The position numbers were made by a program, and so were the translations under genes. The notes under the pieces were generated by a model that saw only the letters and a list, made by a program, of their open reading frames with translations, was not told where the DNA came from and ran no database searches. Source: Euclidia mi (Eukaryota; Arthropoda; Insecta; Lepidoptera; Erebidae). Taken from it: DNA of 64,000 nucleotides. Of this stretch, positions 8,621 to 18,749 are shown piece after piece. Every line of letters starts with the position of its first letter. The stretch's first letter is position 1. The stretch covers positions 11,052,761 to 11,116,760 of the forward strand of contig OX123200.2 in assembly GCA_944739405.2 (NCBI GenBank), given 5' to 3'.

Positions 8621-11600
8621 CTAATCGGTGGGTAGACGTGACAATGTTGCAACCGCTCTCCTCAGAATCGAACCGTCCACCAAGACCTCAGCAAATCGGG
8701 GAACTCGATCAGCCCCAGTTACCAAACGAAGGATGCGCCCCCTGCGCCATCTGAGTGGTGGAAGGTTAGCCTCCTTTATCAAAACGAGGTCACCAATCTT
8801 GGGTGGATCGGTCTTGTCGGTCCACTTAACGCATTGCTGGAGTATGTGCAAATATTCCAAATTCCAGCGTTTCCAAAAGCTCTGAGTAATCTGGCGTACC
8901 AATTCAAAGCGCAAGAGACGACCAGGTCTCGTATCAATGTAGGGGTACTCAGGCAAGGCGACAAGTGGGCGACCAATCAAAAAATGGCCCGGCGTAAGGG
9001 CCTCCAAATCATTCGGATCTGAGGAGATCGGGCACAATGGCCGAGAGTTCAAAACGGCCTCAATCTTACAAAACACAGTTGCGATTTCCTCAAATGTAAG
9101 GACAGACTCAACGATTGTCCTGCGCAAGTGTGTTTTGGCCGATTTTACAACGGCTTCAAAAATACCACCCCAGTGTGGATAATTTGGTGGGGAAAACAAC
9201 CAATTTATCCCACGTCGGGCAAGCCTATCACCTATATCAGCCTTGTTGGTTTCAAGAAAATTAACAACATCATTCAAATAATTATACGTGCCCTTGAAGT
9301 TAGTGCCGCAATCAGAACGGATCAAGGAAGGCAGCCCTCTGCAGGATACAAATCTGTCAAATGTGGCTACAAACGCCTCGGTCGTAAGCGAGGAGACCAG
9401 TTCCAAATGAACGGCCTTTGTGGAAAGACAAACAAAAACGCACAAGTAGGCCTTAACGGTCTTGCTGTTTCGAAGTGTCGACGTTTTCCCCAAGAAGGGA
9501 CCAGCGAAGTCCGTGCCAACACCGTCAAACGTCCTGCTTTCAGTTACGCGATCTGCCGGTAAGTCCCTCATCAAGGGCTGCATGGTAGAAGCCTTGAGCT
9601 TATAGCAAGGGATGCAGCGAAAGACTACACTGCGAATGATTCTTCGGGCAGACAAGATCCAAAATTCGCGTTGCAAAATGGCCAAGAGCGCATTACAACC
9701 AGCATGCGAATTTTTAAGGTGACGGTCAGTTACCAACAAACGCACCAAATGACCGTCCTTAGGTAACAACAGGGGGTGACGTGCTCCGTAAGGGAGGTTG
9801 GCGTTCTTGAGACGCCCTCCAACGTGCAAGAGACCCGTATCGTCCAAAAAGGGGTTCAATTTAGAGACAGCTCCCGACAATTTCGATCTCCCTGATTTAA
9901 GGATAGCAATCTCCTTCTCAAAATGCGCCAATTGCACAGAACGAACCCAAAAGGTGAGAGACTCCTGTCGTTCCTGTGGTGAGAGAAACGGTGTCAGTCG
10001 TTTCTGTTGTCGGTGCCTAAAATTAAAAACAAAACGCTTTATCCAAGCAGTGACACCTAACAACTTGTCGAGGGAGCTGTAACGATTTAACAAAAAATCG
10101 GGGTCGAAGGCGCATTCCACCTTCTCAAGAGCGAGTGTTCGTAGACCCGGCAAATTAGAAGTATTCAAAACTGGCGTTCGAGGCCAATCAATTTCTGGTC
10201 GACTCAACCATTCCGGACCCGACCACAGCGAATGACCTATCAAACTAGGCGTCAAGCATCCGCGCGAGGCACAATCAGCGGGGTTGAGCTCACCTGGCAC
10301 GTGTCTCCAAACAAGTTTGACTTCGGATTTCTGGATTTGGGAAACGCGATTAGCGACAAATACCTCCAAGGTGTGGACAGAAGCCTTCAACCAACAAAGA
10401 ACAATTTGGCTGTCTGTCCAGGCGTAGGTCCCATTAATACAAATGCTTTTACCCAAAGTGTTAGACACGTGGTTCAATAATCGTACAAGTAGGGCTGCTC
10501 CCGAGAGCTCCAATTTTGGGATGGTCAGAGATGTCCGAAGGGGTGCAACCTTGCTCTTTGCCATGATCAGGGAAACCCTCACCTGACCTGAGGCACTTAC
10601 TGTGCGCAAGTACACCACGGCCGCGTGACCACGTTCCGAGGCATCACAAAACCCGTGAAGGGTGGCCTTGTACTTCCTGGGAGGAAAGATGGGACGAGGC
10701 AAGGAGATCTCGTTGACGGCAGGAAGTGAGGATACAAAGGAGGTCCATTCCTCAACAAGAGTGCCGTGCAGAGGTTCGTCCCAGGTCAATCCTACTGTCC
10801 AAAGCTTCTGCAAGAAGCATTTTGCCCAAAATATAATTGGACAGATCCAACCGTTCGGATCAAAGGTTCTGGCGACAGTAGACAATACGAGACGTTTAGT
10901 CCAAGAACACGGCAATTTCAAGTCTACGTTATATGTAAAGATGTCTTGGACTGGTCTGTACTGAACGCCGAGAACAGCCATCATGGCGGGGTTGTCAACA
11001 ATCTCAAATAGATGTGGATCCTGCTGATGATCCTCTGGCAAGCCTTCCAAAAGCGCTGGTGAGTTGGAAATCCATTTACGCAACTCATAACCAGCGGAGG
11101 CCAAAATACCTATCAATTCGTCCCGCAGGAGGATCGCCTCGTCCGCTGTGGAGGCGCCCGAGCAAATGTCATCGACGTAAATATCGTCTTTCAAGATGGC
11201 GGAGGCTCGTGGGAAACGTAAGCCTTCGTGGTCTGCGAGCTCCCAAAGAGAACGTATTGCCAAGTAGGGGCTTGACCTTAACCCGTACGTATTAGTATTG
11301 AGCTCGTAGACGACCATGGGATCACGAGGAGACTCTCTCCAAAGGATCAGCTGAAAGCGACGGTCATCAGGGTGGATAATCGTCTGCCTAAACATCATTT
11401 TTATATCGGCCACAAAGACAACCTGATGTCGTCGGTAGCCGGTGATGACGTCACAAAGGTCCTTGACCAACTTGGGACCAGAATGCAAGCACTGGTTCAA
11501 GGATACGCCTGATGAAGTCTGCGCAGAACCATCAAATACTGTGCGCAGCTTACCAGTCGATGGCTTCAATACCGCATGATGCGGGAGAAAGTAGTGCTCC

Positions 11601-11941
11601 ACCGAACGCCAATCCAAATTTGACACAGACATGTGTCCCAATTGTTCATATTCTCTCATGAACTCAATGTACTTCTGTCTGAGCTCCGGATCACGACCTA
11701 TGCGACGCTCCATAGCCAACAATCTCTTTTCGGCTAAAGGTCGTGACTCACCAAGCGGAGGCCGAACAGACAGAAATGGTAGCCTCGTAATGATCCGACC
11801 AGAACGGAGTCGACCAGTGTTGTTCTGGAAGAACAGCTCGCACTCCTCATGTTCTGGATTCAAACGGGCAGCTTGAGGGGGCTCCTCTACCTCCCAAAAC
11901 CTCTGAACCGCATCAGAGAGAGCAGAGCCTACAGCCAACAA
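8621..11941 (-). CDS. BEL/Pao pol: reverse transcriptase, RNase H, integrase
   Basis: This 1106-codon frame is open from end to end. Residues ~100-290 are the reverse transcriptase: the first catalytic Asp lies in VADIKMMF (D179) and the YVDD box is at 255-258. Residues ~430-545 form a Pao-type RNase H, with GFCDASERGHAAV and later AWTDSQIVLCWLK. The integrase follows. Its HHCC zinc-binding end includes HLKNSHAGC and CIPCYK; its catalytic triad lies in GTDFAGP, RSDCGTNF and GGIFEAVVK. The C-terminus resembles the DUF5641 tail typical of BEL/Pao pol. The apparent start is only the first start codon after a frameshift near 11955. The protein would normally be read as part of a gag-pol polyprotein. 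Confidence 0.92.
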   Translation of the reverse strand: MLAVGSALSDAVQRFWEVEEPPQAARLNPEHEECELFFQNNTGRLRSGRIITRLPFLSVRPPLGESRPLAEKRLLAMERRIGRDPELRQKYIEFMREYEQLGHMSVSNLDWRSVEHYFLPHHAVLKPSTGKLRTVFDGSAQTSSGVSLNQCLHSGPKLVKDLCDVITGYRRHQVVFVADIKMMFRQTIIHPDDRRFQLILWRESPRDPMVVYELNTNTYGLRSSPYLAIRSLWELADHEGLRFPRASAILKDDIYVDDICSGASTADEAILLRDELIGILASAGYELRKWISNSPALLEGLPEDHQQDPHLFEIVDNPAMMAVLGVQYRPVQDIFTYNVDLKLPCSWTKRLVLSTVARTFDPNGWICPIIFWAKCFLQKLWTVGLTWDEPLHGTLVEEWTSFVSSLPAVNEISLPRPIFPPRKYKATLHGFCDASERGHAAVVYLRTVSASGQVRVSLIMAKSKVAPLRTSLTIPKLELSGAALLVRLLNHVSNTLGKSICINGTYAWTDSQIVLCWLKASVHTLEVFVANRVSQIQKSEVKLVWRHVPGELNPADCASRGCLTPSLIGHSLWSGPEWLSRPEIDWPRTPVLNTSNLPGLRTLALEKVECAFDPDFLLNRYSSLDKLLGVTAWIKRFVFNFRHRQQKRLTPFLSPQERQESLTFWVRSVQLAHFEKEIAILKSGRSKLSGAVSKLNPFLDDTGLLHVGGRLKNANLPYGARHPLLLPKDGHLVRLLVTDRHLKNSHAGCNALLAILQREFWILSARRIIRSVVFRCIPCYKLKASTMQPLMRDLPADRVTESRTFDGVGTDFAGPFLGKTSTLRNSKTVKAYLCVFVCLSTKAVHLELVSSLTTEAFVATFDRFVSCRGLPSLIRSDCGTNFKGTYNYLNDVVNFLETNKADIGDRLARRGINWLFSPPNYPHWGGIFEAVVKSAKTHLRRTIVESVLTFEEIATVFCKIEAVLNSRPLCPISSDPNDLEALTPGHFLIGRPLVALPEYPYIDTRPGRLLRFELVRQITQSFWKRWNLEYLHILQQCVKWTDKTDPPKIGDLVLIKEANLPPLRWRRGRILRLVTGADRVPRFAEVLVDGSILRRAVATLSRLPTD

Positions 11942-11945
11942 ATTA

Positions 11946-12600
11946 TCAAGTTCGGGTGGAGTCCTTAGGTACAGGGCCCTTCAAAGCAAATCCAAATATG
12001 GTCGAGATGGCAGTCAAACCATTTGGCACCAAGACCCGTTTCCCACCAATCAAAATTCCACCGAGGACATCAGAGCCAGTCAACAAGTCGATTAGTCCCG
12101 GTGTGTCAAATTTGGGGTCTGCCAGTTCCAATCCCGATGTCAAATTCACCACAGCAGCGGGTAGCTGTTTCTGTCGGTGCATACCCAAAATATTCTTCAA
12201 CACAATAGCCGAGGTTTTAATCCTCGGGTGTGAAGATCCAACAGGGGCAAACAAAACTTTAACTTGCCCTTCAACATTAGATGTTACGTCACCTATTCCC
12301 CGTATACAATTTGGAAAAGAGCTTATATTCAATTTAATCTGCCCTACCAAATAAGTGGAAACAATGCAACCTTGTGAACCTGTGTCCAATATAGCACGGA
12401 CAACAACAGAGGTCCCCGTGGGTCCCCAGACCCGAACAGCAACCGTTGGTAGGATAACGGTTTCAATGGGGGAGGTTGGCGTTATAGGGCAGGGATCAAT
12501 GACCTATTGTTGCCTGGGCGGCGACCGTTGGCCAGGACCAGGCAAGTCAAAATGAGGGTGCGGCTTGAAGTCCTCAAAAGCGCGATGACTCAATCCGCGC
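11946..12600 (-). pseudogene. BEL/Pao protease segment
   Basis: A retroviral-type aspartic protease: the catalytic loop is LDTGSQG at about 12389-12369, and the hydrophobic ILIGG stretch near the C-terminal end is usual for BEL/Pao proteases. It would cleave the polyprotein. The frame continues upstream of the DTG motif to about 12600 except for one in-frame TAG near 12505. It ends in a stop at 11946 because of a frameshift just before pol, so protease and pol are out of register. Confidence 0.82.
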
Positions 12601-13240
12601 GCCATCTGTGGGGGGTCATAGTGACGCACCCGCCCAAAACGAGGTGGGCGCGAGTCAAGGCGGGGACGCTCCGCCTGGGGCAGCAGTCATGGTGCTGGTG
12701 ACGCTGACCAGCACATTCAGGTGCGCAAGAGAGAGGAGGCGTGCGCACGCTACGGTTCTCCAAGCGGGGCGAGTGGCGATCATTTGAGCGAGGCGAATCT
12801 CGACTACGCGCCGGTGAGCCTCGGCTGCCACCTTCAAAACACCCGCCCGTGCGCGGCGTAGGCTGGTTGGACAAGCGGCCAACCTCTCTGGCATTCATAC
12901 AGAGAATGTCCAAATGCTGTCCTCCACAGTGAGTACAGGGGCGAGAGTTTGGGCAGTCTCGCTGGTAGTGGGACCCCAAACAAGAGAAGCAAAGGCGGCG
13001 GGCATTCGCGATGCGCCTACGAGAGGCGACATGTAGGTCCAAGAATGCCCTACAACTGGCCGTTCTGTGCCCCGTGACCTTGCAGTAGGAGCACTCCGCT
13101 GGGCTCTGCGTGACCGCAAAGCGAGGAGGGCGCCGGTCAACATTGGCTCGGGTGTGACCGCGAGCCTGCTCCTTGACCTTGGGCGGCTGCGACTTAGCCG
13201 GCGTGTCACCACCGGAGTTGTCCAAGACCCGGCACTCATC
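12590..13240 (-). pseudogene. BEL/Pao nucleocapsid with three zinc knuckles
   Basis: The basic, proline-rich frame contains three knuckle-like motifs in a row: CSYCKVTGHRTASC, CFSCLGSHYQRDC and CTHCGGQHLDILC. Each has C-x2-C-x(3-4)-H-x4-C spacing. These bind RNA during packaging. The frame is shifted relative to the upstream gag part (near 13290) and the downstream protease (near 12600). Confidence 0.85.
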
Positions 13241-13242
13241 CT

Positions 13243-13800
13243 TCAGGAACTTCTCCAGGTCAGCAAAGGGGGCAGATGGGTCGCGCTATCCCCACCAAAG
13301 CGCTGTTCAAAACGCGACCTCAGGTCGGCAGGCAGCTTTTTCAGCACAATGTGCACCAATAGATAGGACCATTGGTCTACGGGCAGGTCAAGGCACTTAA
13401 GTGCGTTGATGGCCACCAAGAGCGGGTTCAACAGTTGGGTGCGCAACCCAGAGACCCGGGTGAGCGTCGGCAAACCCAAAATCTGCTCGATGTGCGTGTC
13501 GGCGAGGCTACGCTTATTATGGTACCTACGGGTAATTAGGTCCCGAGCCGTCTGGTACGCCTCGTCAGACACGGGCAGATGCTGGATGAGGCCCTTAGCC
13601 TCCCCATCCAGAACCGACATTAGATAGGCCAACTTTTGTGCCGGCCGAAGGTCAGCCCTATCATTGACTAGGCTGTCGAACAAATTAACGAAGCCCAGGT
13701 AGCTTCCTAGGCAGCCATCAAAATGGGGGAGGTCCAAAGTAGGGAGCCTACTCACCAGCCCCGGTGCTGACCTAGGAAGCTCCTGCTTCAGGCCGGGTTG
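13243..13800 (-). pseudogene. BEL/Pao gag, middle part
   Basis: Encodes the BEL/Pao capsid-like domain, recognisable from LPHFDGCLGSYLGFVNLFDS, the KLAYL stretch and the YQTARDLITRRYHNKR region. Gag assembles the particle. The readable frame starts near 13800, upstream of the first usable start codon, because a single-base shift near 13795 separates it from 13788-14135. Confidence 0.82.
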
Positions 13801-14135
13801 CCCTCGGCAACTAGTTGTCTCGCACTATTGGAGACAGCATCATACAGGTCTAAGACCTGGGCATAGTCTTCACTGACCTTATTTCGCTGGTCAGCGGTGA
13901 AATCATTGATTGACACTTCAAGACAGCAAGTGCTGAAAGTGCGGAATTGCTGTTCCACACTTGCCAGGCGATCGTCAATCCGCTCGTACCTTTGAAGTAA
14001 GGCATGCTGGCGATCAGGCCGGTTCACTAAAGCACTGGCCGAGGCAAACCAGCGCAAATCTGATGCAATAGCACCAACAGCCGCACGCAAGTCCTTGATA
14101 GCTGACATAATCAAAATTAAAAAGAGCCCGGACAA
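13788..14135 (-). pseudogene. BEL/Pao gag, N-terminal part
   Basis: A 115-codon frame leads directly into the gag middle part after a one-base frameshift. A more natural start than the first start codon is the ATG at about 14108 (MSAIKDLRAAV...). The segment is helical and charged (RIDDRLASVEQQ), as in other BEL/Pao gag N-termini. It begins about 1.8 kb from the 5' LTR because the leader is expanded by the nested element. Confidence 0.75.
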
Positions 14136-14537
14136 GCGTTAAATAATATTAACAATCAAAACTTAATTTTTCTCAATTCTTTGAAACCAACAAAGTATTA
14201 GCCTGTTTACTGCAAGTGCAGGCAAGTGACAGGTATCTACTGTCCAACAAAATTAATAGTTTCAATATATTGAAACAAACACAAATGTTATCAAAAGTTG
14301 TAACTTATAACAAATTAAAAGTTGAACTTCAAATTAATTAATGAATTATTTGCAACAGACAGACTGGCTGTGTTATTTGAGATATACAATTGTAAGTAAG
14401 CACAGAATATGTGTTACCTAGCAATATTATCCATATATTATAACAAAACAAAAGTTTCTTAATGTGACCCGCCCAAGTGGCAAGGTCAAGTTGGTTGTTA
14501 TAATGTTTAAGAATATATGCAATAAACTAAATTTACT

Positions 14538-15633
14538 AAAGGGTCACGGTCAAAATGGGCGTAAAACCAACAGCTATAAAATATATTTTTTGTGAAAGCT
14601 AATGACCATTACTTAATTTTATACTATGACGGCAATCACCCAAACAACCGGAGAGCAGAGATATTCAGTGATATTCAAACGTATTTTTTTATAGAATCCA
14701 AAACAATCGCTAATACAACGGAGATAACACGACACTATGTTGTGCAGAGCTAGGCCAAAGAAACCAATCTATTGGTTGGTAACCACGGAATTACTACATT
14801 CCACCCCTTTCTAACTTCTCTCTTACTCAGGCGCCGACCAAAAAAATGCGTGCGGGCAGGCCAAATATGAATAGCAGACAAATATGAATAAAGACTCATA
14901 TATTCATATTTTGTTATTTGCTCACGTTTTGTTATCATTGGTTTATGTTTCTTCACGACTTCTGACCCCTGCCATCGCTTTCTTGACCTGTTATCGCTTT
15001 CTGATTGGACTATTGTTATATAACTGAACTTTTCGCAACTTGTGTTCTGCTGTTTTTGTTAAGTGCAATGGTCCGCGATGGTGTTTATTTAATTGAATTA
15101 TATAGAGAGGAATCATTAGATGAGTTAAACAGATGTAATATCCTGCAAACTTATGTGTGGTTGCTCCGAATTAAAATACAGTCGCGGCATATCAGATTGC
15201 GCATGCGCACATATAGTACTTACATTTTGATCGATAGAGACCAAATCGGTAGAAATGCGATAGTTGAGCATTACTGCACTTGCTTAACAGGCAGAAGAAC
15301 AGTAGGAAGTTGTGCCCACATAGTTTCAGTTTTGCGGTTTTTAGGGTTAGGATGGCACGAGCCTTTCATTGCACCCACAGAACATTTATTAGATGTTATA
15401 GTTGATGATAACCATTGGTATTTAAATAAAATGTATCAATATATAGAAGTTTTTAACAAATATGTGTGTTTTATTTAACCAATCTTTGGGATTTTTTTGC
15501 AGTGATACCCGGTCGATATCAGGGTTAAAAAGTATTTAGGGGGCATATAGAAGTACAATAAAGTAAATTACAACACATTTTATTTCTGTTGGTTTTACGC
15601 CCAGCTCTCATACAAAAATGCCCATGATCCTTT
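14538..15633 (+). mobile_element. Nested inverted-repeat element in the BEL leader
   Basis: GGGCGTAAAACCAACAG at 14557-14573 is matched exactly in inverted form at 15586-15602. The similarity extends outward (AAAGGGTCACGG at 14538 against AAAGGATCATGG read from 15633). These are imperfect terminal inverted repeats of an element about 1.1 kb long. It carries a plus-strand frame with a SWIM zinc finger, while the host BEL is on the minus strand. No clear target duplication could be found, so the superfamily is open. It must be as young as or younger than the BEL lineage it sits in. Confidence 0.6.
15005..15478 (+). pseudogene. SWIM zinc-finger protein fragment
   Basis: The 157-codon frame contains HYCTCLTGRRTVGSCAHIVS (about residues 96-115), which fits the SWIM pattern C-x-C-x(n)-C-x-H. 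It is followed by VLRFLGLGWHEP. SWIM zinc fingers bind DNA or proteins and occur in many transposon-encoded proteins. This version, with VGSCAH and a following WHEP/YARH-like stretch, resembles a family often found in insect and cnidarian repeats. The frame is only a C-terminal piece; no DDE catalytic core is visible. It lies inside the inverted repeats 14538-15633, so it is probably cargo or a remnant of that element. Confidence 0.6.
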
Positions 15634-15907
15634 ATTGATACATACAGCTGTTATGTATCCAAACAAACTGACTTATTAATGCAACAACAAATTTAAGTTA
15701 GATTTTTCAACAATACAAATCAACAATTACTGATTGAGGTTATGTGTGACAATGTGTTTCAAATTATCTAGGTCAACTTATACAATTAAATATTATGTAT
15801 TTTAGACAATAACTGACCTGACAAACACTACAATACTGTCTACAAGGTGAGATATATTGCTCATACAACACCAATCTGAGTTCAGATACAATCAACGGCT
15901 AAGATAC

Positions 15908-15925
15908 AACCACGCTCTGCTACCA
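15908..15925 (-). other. Primer-binding site, initiator tRNA-Met-like
   Basis: The plus strand reads AACCACGCTCTGCTACCA, ending in CCA six bases before the 5' LTR. This is what the 3' end of an initiator tRNA-Met (acceptor stem pairing with AGCAGAG) looks like, so the minus strand is complementary to it. The tRNA assignment is from memory of the tRNA and should be compared with the real gene. Confidence 0.75.
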
Positions 15926-15931
15926 AAATTA

Positions 15932-16526
15932 TGCCTAGAATTACCGTAGCCAGGCAGGAATTTTCAGGACAGAGTTGCAGTGGAAGGTGTAATACATCTA
16001 CCTGACCACGATAGACAATATATCCAGACACAAAGCACTGCGTTGCACAGTGAGTAAAGTATTGAGTAGGTACATGAAAATTTTACCTTATATCTCCTGG
16101 TGATGTTCTTGAAGTGGACCTATAGGATTAACTCATAATTTTGGCCAAAATAACAAGAGAATCGAATAGATACCAGTGTACAATTCGGCGAAGTCCTTCT
16201 CCAGACCACGATGCACGTTTGCGGTTCACAAAACTTTTCACAAATGTTCAATATGTCATCAATTTACAACAAACATTGCCGGAAGTCAAAAGCGGCAATT
16301 ACGTATTTGCAAGTTAATTCAATTCGCGTTAATTCAAAGGGCGATCAATTTATTATAATATTACACACGGAGACAGCCCAAAACCGGCGTGTTAATTTTT
16401 CAAGGCGGCAATGGAACTGACAGTTCAGTGTGACCATTGTCAGAAATTTTCAAAAGACTAAACAAAATGTTACTTAATCGATCTAATCGATTTGACTTAT
16501 AATAAAAACTAATTCTATTTCAAACA
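15932..16526 (-). repeat. BEL/Pao 5' LTR
   Basis: Partner of 7995-8589, with the same length and TG...CA ends. The differences are mostly single substitutions. Confidence 0.92.
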
Positions 16527-16531
16527 CCATA
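16527..16531. repeat. BEL/Pao target-site duplication, right
   Basis: CCATA, identical to 7990-7994. Confidence 0.9.
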
Positions 16532-16852
16532 ACATTACAGTATGGAAAGCTGGAGGAGCATAAATTAAAGAAAAAGGGGTCTTTGTCGTTTGTAATCAGT
16601 CATCCTTTATTTTATATTAACATATATCGCTTATTTTATAATATAACTTAAATACCTATACCAGCCTTGCAGCAGCCATGCAAAAGTTTGCTGATGAATG
16701 ATGGTAAGATTTTTTATCAAAGTTATTGATTTACAAAGTTTTTAGTGACTATTAGAAAGCTGTTACAAAAATACTTATAATGTACAGAATAATAAGCAAA
16801 AAGGTTTGAAGACTATGTAATTATTTGAAATCTCAATCTCAATCAGCCTATC

Positions 16853-16925
16853 GCAGTACACTGCTGGACATAGGCCTCTTCCAACACGCACCACAGCACA
16901 CGGTCCTCAGCCTACCGCATCCTTT
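16853..16925 (-). repeat. RTE-type 3' end fragment
   Basis: On the minus strand the sequence contains GAGGCCTATGTCCAGCAGTG, the same block that closes the RTE element at about 5415-5435. Only the tail is present. A similar tail lies at 47785-47880. Confidence 0.5.
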
Positions 16926-17091
16926 ATCTGGGCTATAAGACGTTGCTTCGTACCAAATTTCAAGATTTTGAGTTCACGGGAAGTACCCTGTAGGTTTTGA
17001 TTCACTTGCGAGTAGTCGCGAGTTTGAAAATATGTTTATATTGCTCTTTCTTTTGATTGCGTTGACATAGAAGTTTGATTTTGTTGCAGTC

Positions 17092-17094
17092 TAA
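17092..17094. repeat. Harbinger target-site duplication, left
   Basis: TAA, repeated at 18750-18752. PIF/Harbinger elements duplicate the 3-bp target TWA. Confidence 0.8.
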
Positions 17095-17814
17095 AGAATG
17101 ATTCACGTTACACCGGGCCGTGTCCGGGCCGGGCCCCGGCCGGGGCACGGCCGTGGCACGGTCATATATTCATAGTATTGATTTGTATGAAGTAATTCAC
17201 GTTAGGCCGTGGCACGGCCGTCGGAAACAATACCCACGGCCAGAGCAAGGGCTTGGCCCGGCCGTGCTCCGGCCGTGGGAGCACGGCCGGGCCAAGCCCG
17301 TGCTCTGGCCGTGGGTATTGTTTCCCGGCCGGAGGGCACTTGATGATTTAGACCGGAACACACGGATCTATAATTATAAATTAATATTAATCATAGGTTT
17401 ATTATGGTATATTTTTTTTAGTAATCAGCGAGTGACCACATACGCAGCTAACTTATATTTTTACTACTTCACCAAAGTATGTCGACAGATATCGCACAAT
17501 ATATTTTGGTATAGCACGATACATTTTCGTATAGCAAGACATATTAACGCATATTTTGATATATTTTTAGAACACAGGGTGTTATTTTTCATGTTATTTG
17601 TGTGCACGATGAACACAGTAATATCCTCTGCGCCCGCGACTCAGCCTTGACGCCCCCTTGTAGTAAAGGTACTCTGTGCGCCCTCTGCCTGTTTCCCTTG
17701 ATTTTAACACCATAGTCATTAGTCAGGCTTGTTACCAGATAGCTACACGGTAATAACTGTATATGAACGGAATTGTATTATTTTATTAATTTTATTACAA
17801 CCTTTACGTGGGAT

Positions 17815-17985
17815 CAAAACATTGGCGAAAAGTGGGCGTTTAATATTCCTCTGCCTACCCCTTCGCGGAGGCAGGCGTGAGTCTATGTATGTAGGTGTGA
17901 AACATTTCATATCAATATTAAATAAATGCAGGCGTGAGTCTATGTATGTACGTGAAACATTTCATGTCAATGTTAAATAAATAAG
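17815..17985 (+). repeat. SINE 3' fragment with a duplicated tail
   Basis: ACGTGGGATCAAAAC through CTGCCTACCCCTTCGCG and GGCGTGAGTCTATGTATGTA is the 3' part of the LINE-tailed SINE. The last ~60 bp (GCAGGCGTGAGTC... GTGAAACATTTCAT... TTAAATAAAT) is present twice in tandem (from about 17871 and 17928). Confidence 0.65.
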
Positions 17986-18018
17986 TACATAATTGAAAAG
18001 AAAATCTTTTTTTTTAAT

Positions 18019-18337
18019 TTACCTGAGACAAACTGCTAATCGTTCAGTGGGAGAGATAGGCTTTTGAAATCTTGAATTTTCTTTGGTTAGGTCACGTTTT
18101 ACTTTTTCAAGTAAGATACTTAAGCATTCTTTAGACATTCCAAAATAACCGTAAAATTTGGTCTCATCCTCTTCTAATTCCTTATACAGTGTGCCGAATT
18201 CCCCTTCCGTTTCGCGTTTCCTCCAGGCTGGGTGTATACCCCATCTTCTTTTGGTACTTACTTTCGGTTCGTTTTTCCAATGCTTCGTTCGTTTTTGCAA
18301 TGGCGATAGCTGCCAACTCAATTTGTGAGAATTGCAT
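18019..18337 (-). pseudogene. Harbinger transposase, N-terminal remnant
   Basis: The minus-strand frame has the conserved N-terminal region of HARBI1-type transposases: RRWGIHPAWRKRETEGEF, then FYGYFGMSKECLSILLEKV, then ISPTERLAVCLR. A likelier start than the apparent one is the ATG at 18337-18335 (MQFSQIELAAIAIAK), which is one frameshift away (near 18260). The DDE catalytic core is absent, so it cannot transpose itself. It lies between the terminal inverted repeats of 17095-18749, which confirms the family assignment of that element. Confidence 0.75.
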
Positions 18338-18749
18338 TTTAATCAGTAATAATTACAAACTATCACCTCGTGTGACGCTATCCCAACAAGTACCGACAGG
18401 CACGGCCGTGCAATGAATGCTCGGAGACAGCCCGGTGTAGCATGAATGCCTAGCCCGGCCGGAGCACGCTGGGTTCGACACGGCCGGGCCCCGGCCCGGT
18501 GTAACGTGAATCATCGAGCATTGATTGCACGGCCGTGTCTGTCTGTTCAAGTAGGCATTGCGACAAAAGAAAGAGAAACAATACTCATCGACATTACGAC
18601 GCCGTGGCCCGGCCGTGGCACGGCCGGGCCACGGCCTGACGTGAATTACTACATACAAATCAATACAATGAATGAATATCTGAACGTGCCACGGCCGTGC
18701 CCGGACAGGGCCCGGCCCGGACACGACACGGTGTAACGAGAATCATCCT

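Larger units (their letters stand above)
7995..16526 (-). mobile_element. Full-length BEL/Pao LTR retrotransposon
   Basis: Two 595-bp direct repeats (7995-8589 and 15932-16526) flank gag, protease, reverse transcriptase, RNase H and integrase on the minus strand. The CCATA duplications bound the whole 8532-bp insertion. A primer-binding site and a purine-rich tract sit at the expected places. By eye the LTRs differ at about eight positions (roughly 1.3 percent), so the insertion is fairly recent. The coding region nevertheless has at least four frameshifts and one in-frame stop. The long leader holds a nested inverted-repeat element (14538-15633). No envelope-like frame is seen after integrase. 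Confidence 0.93.
17095..18749 (-). mobile_element. PIF/Harbinger element with GC-rich terminal repeats
   Basis: Left end AGAATGATTCACGTTACACC matches the inverted right end AGGATGATTCTCGTTACACC. Similarity of the inverted repeats extends about 130 bp inwards through CGGCCG-rich palindromic sequence. TAA duplications flank it. Joining the flanks recreates the neighbouring 315-bp unit (GTTGCAG-CTAACGGTGTT), which is a direct empty-site proof. The 1655-bp element keeps only the N-terminal part of a transposase and also contains a LINE-tailed SINE fragment, so it is non-autonomous. Confidence 0.88.

Noticed and set aside
9128..12354. Plus-strand frames across the BEL element
   Set aside because: They are antisense shadows of the gag-pol frames.
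17120..17650. 176-codon frame beginning in GC-rich repeats
   Set aside because: It starts inside the Harbinger terminal repeat and has no domain; opposite to the transposase frame.
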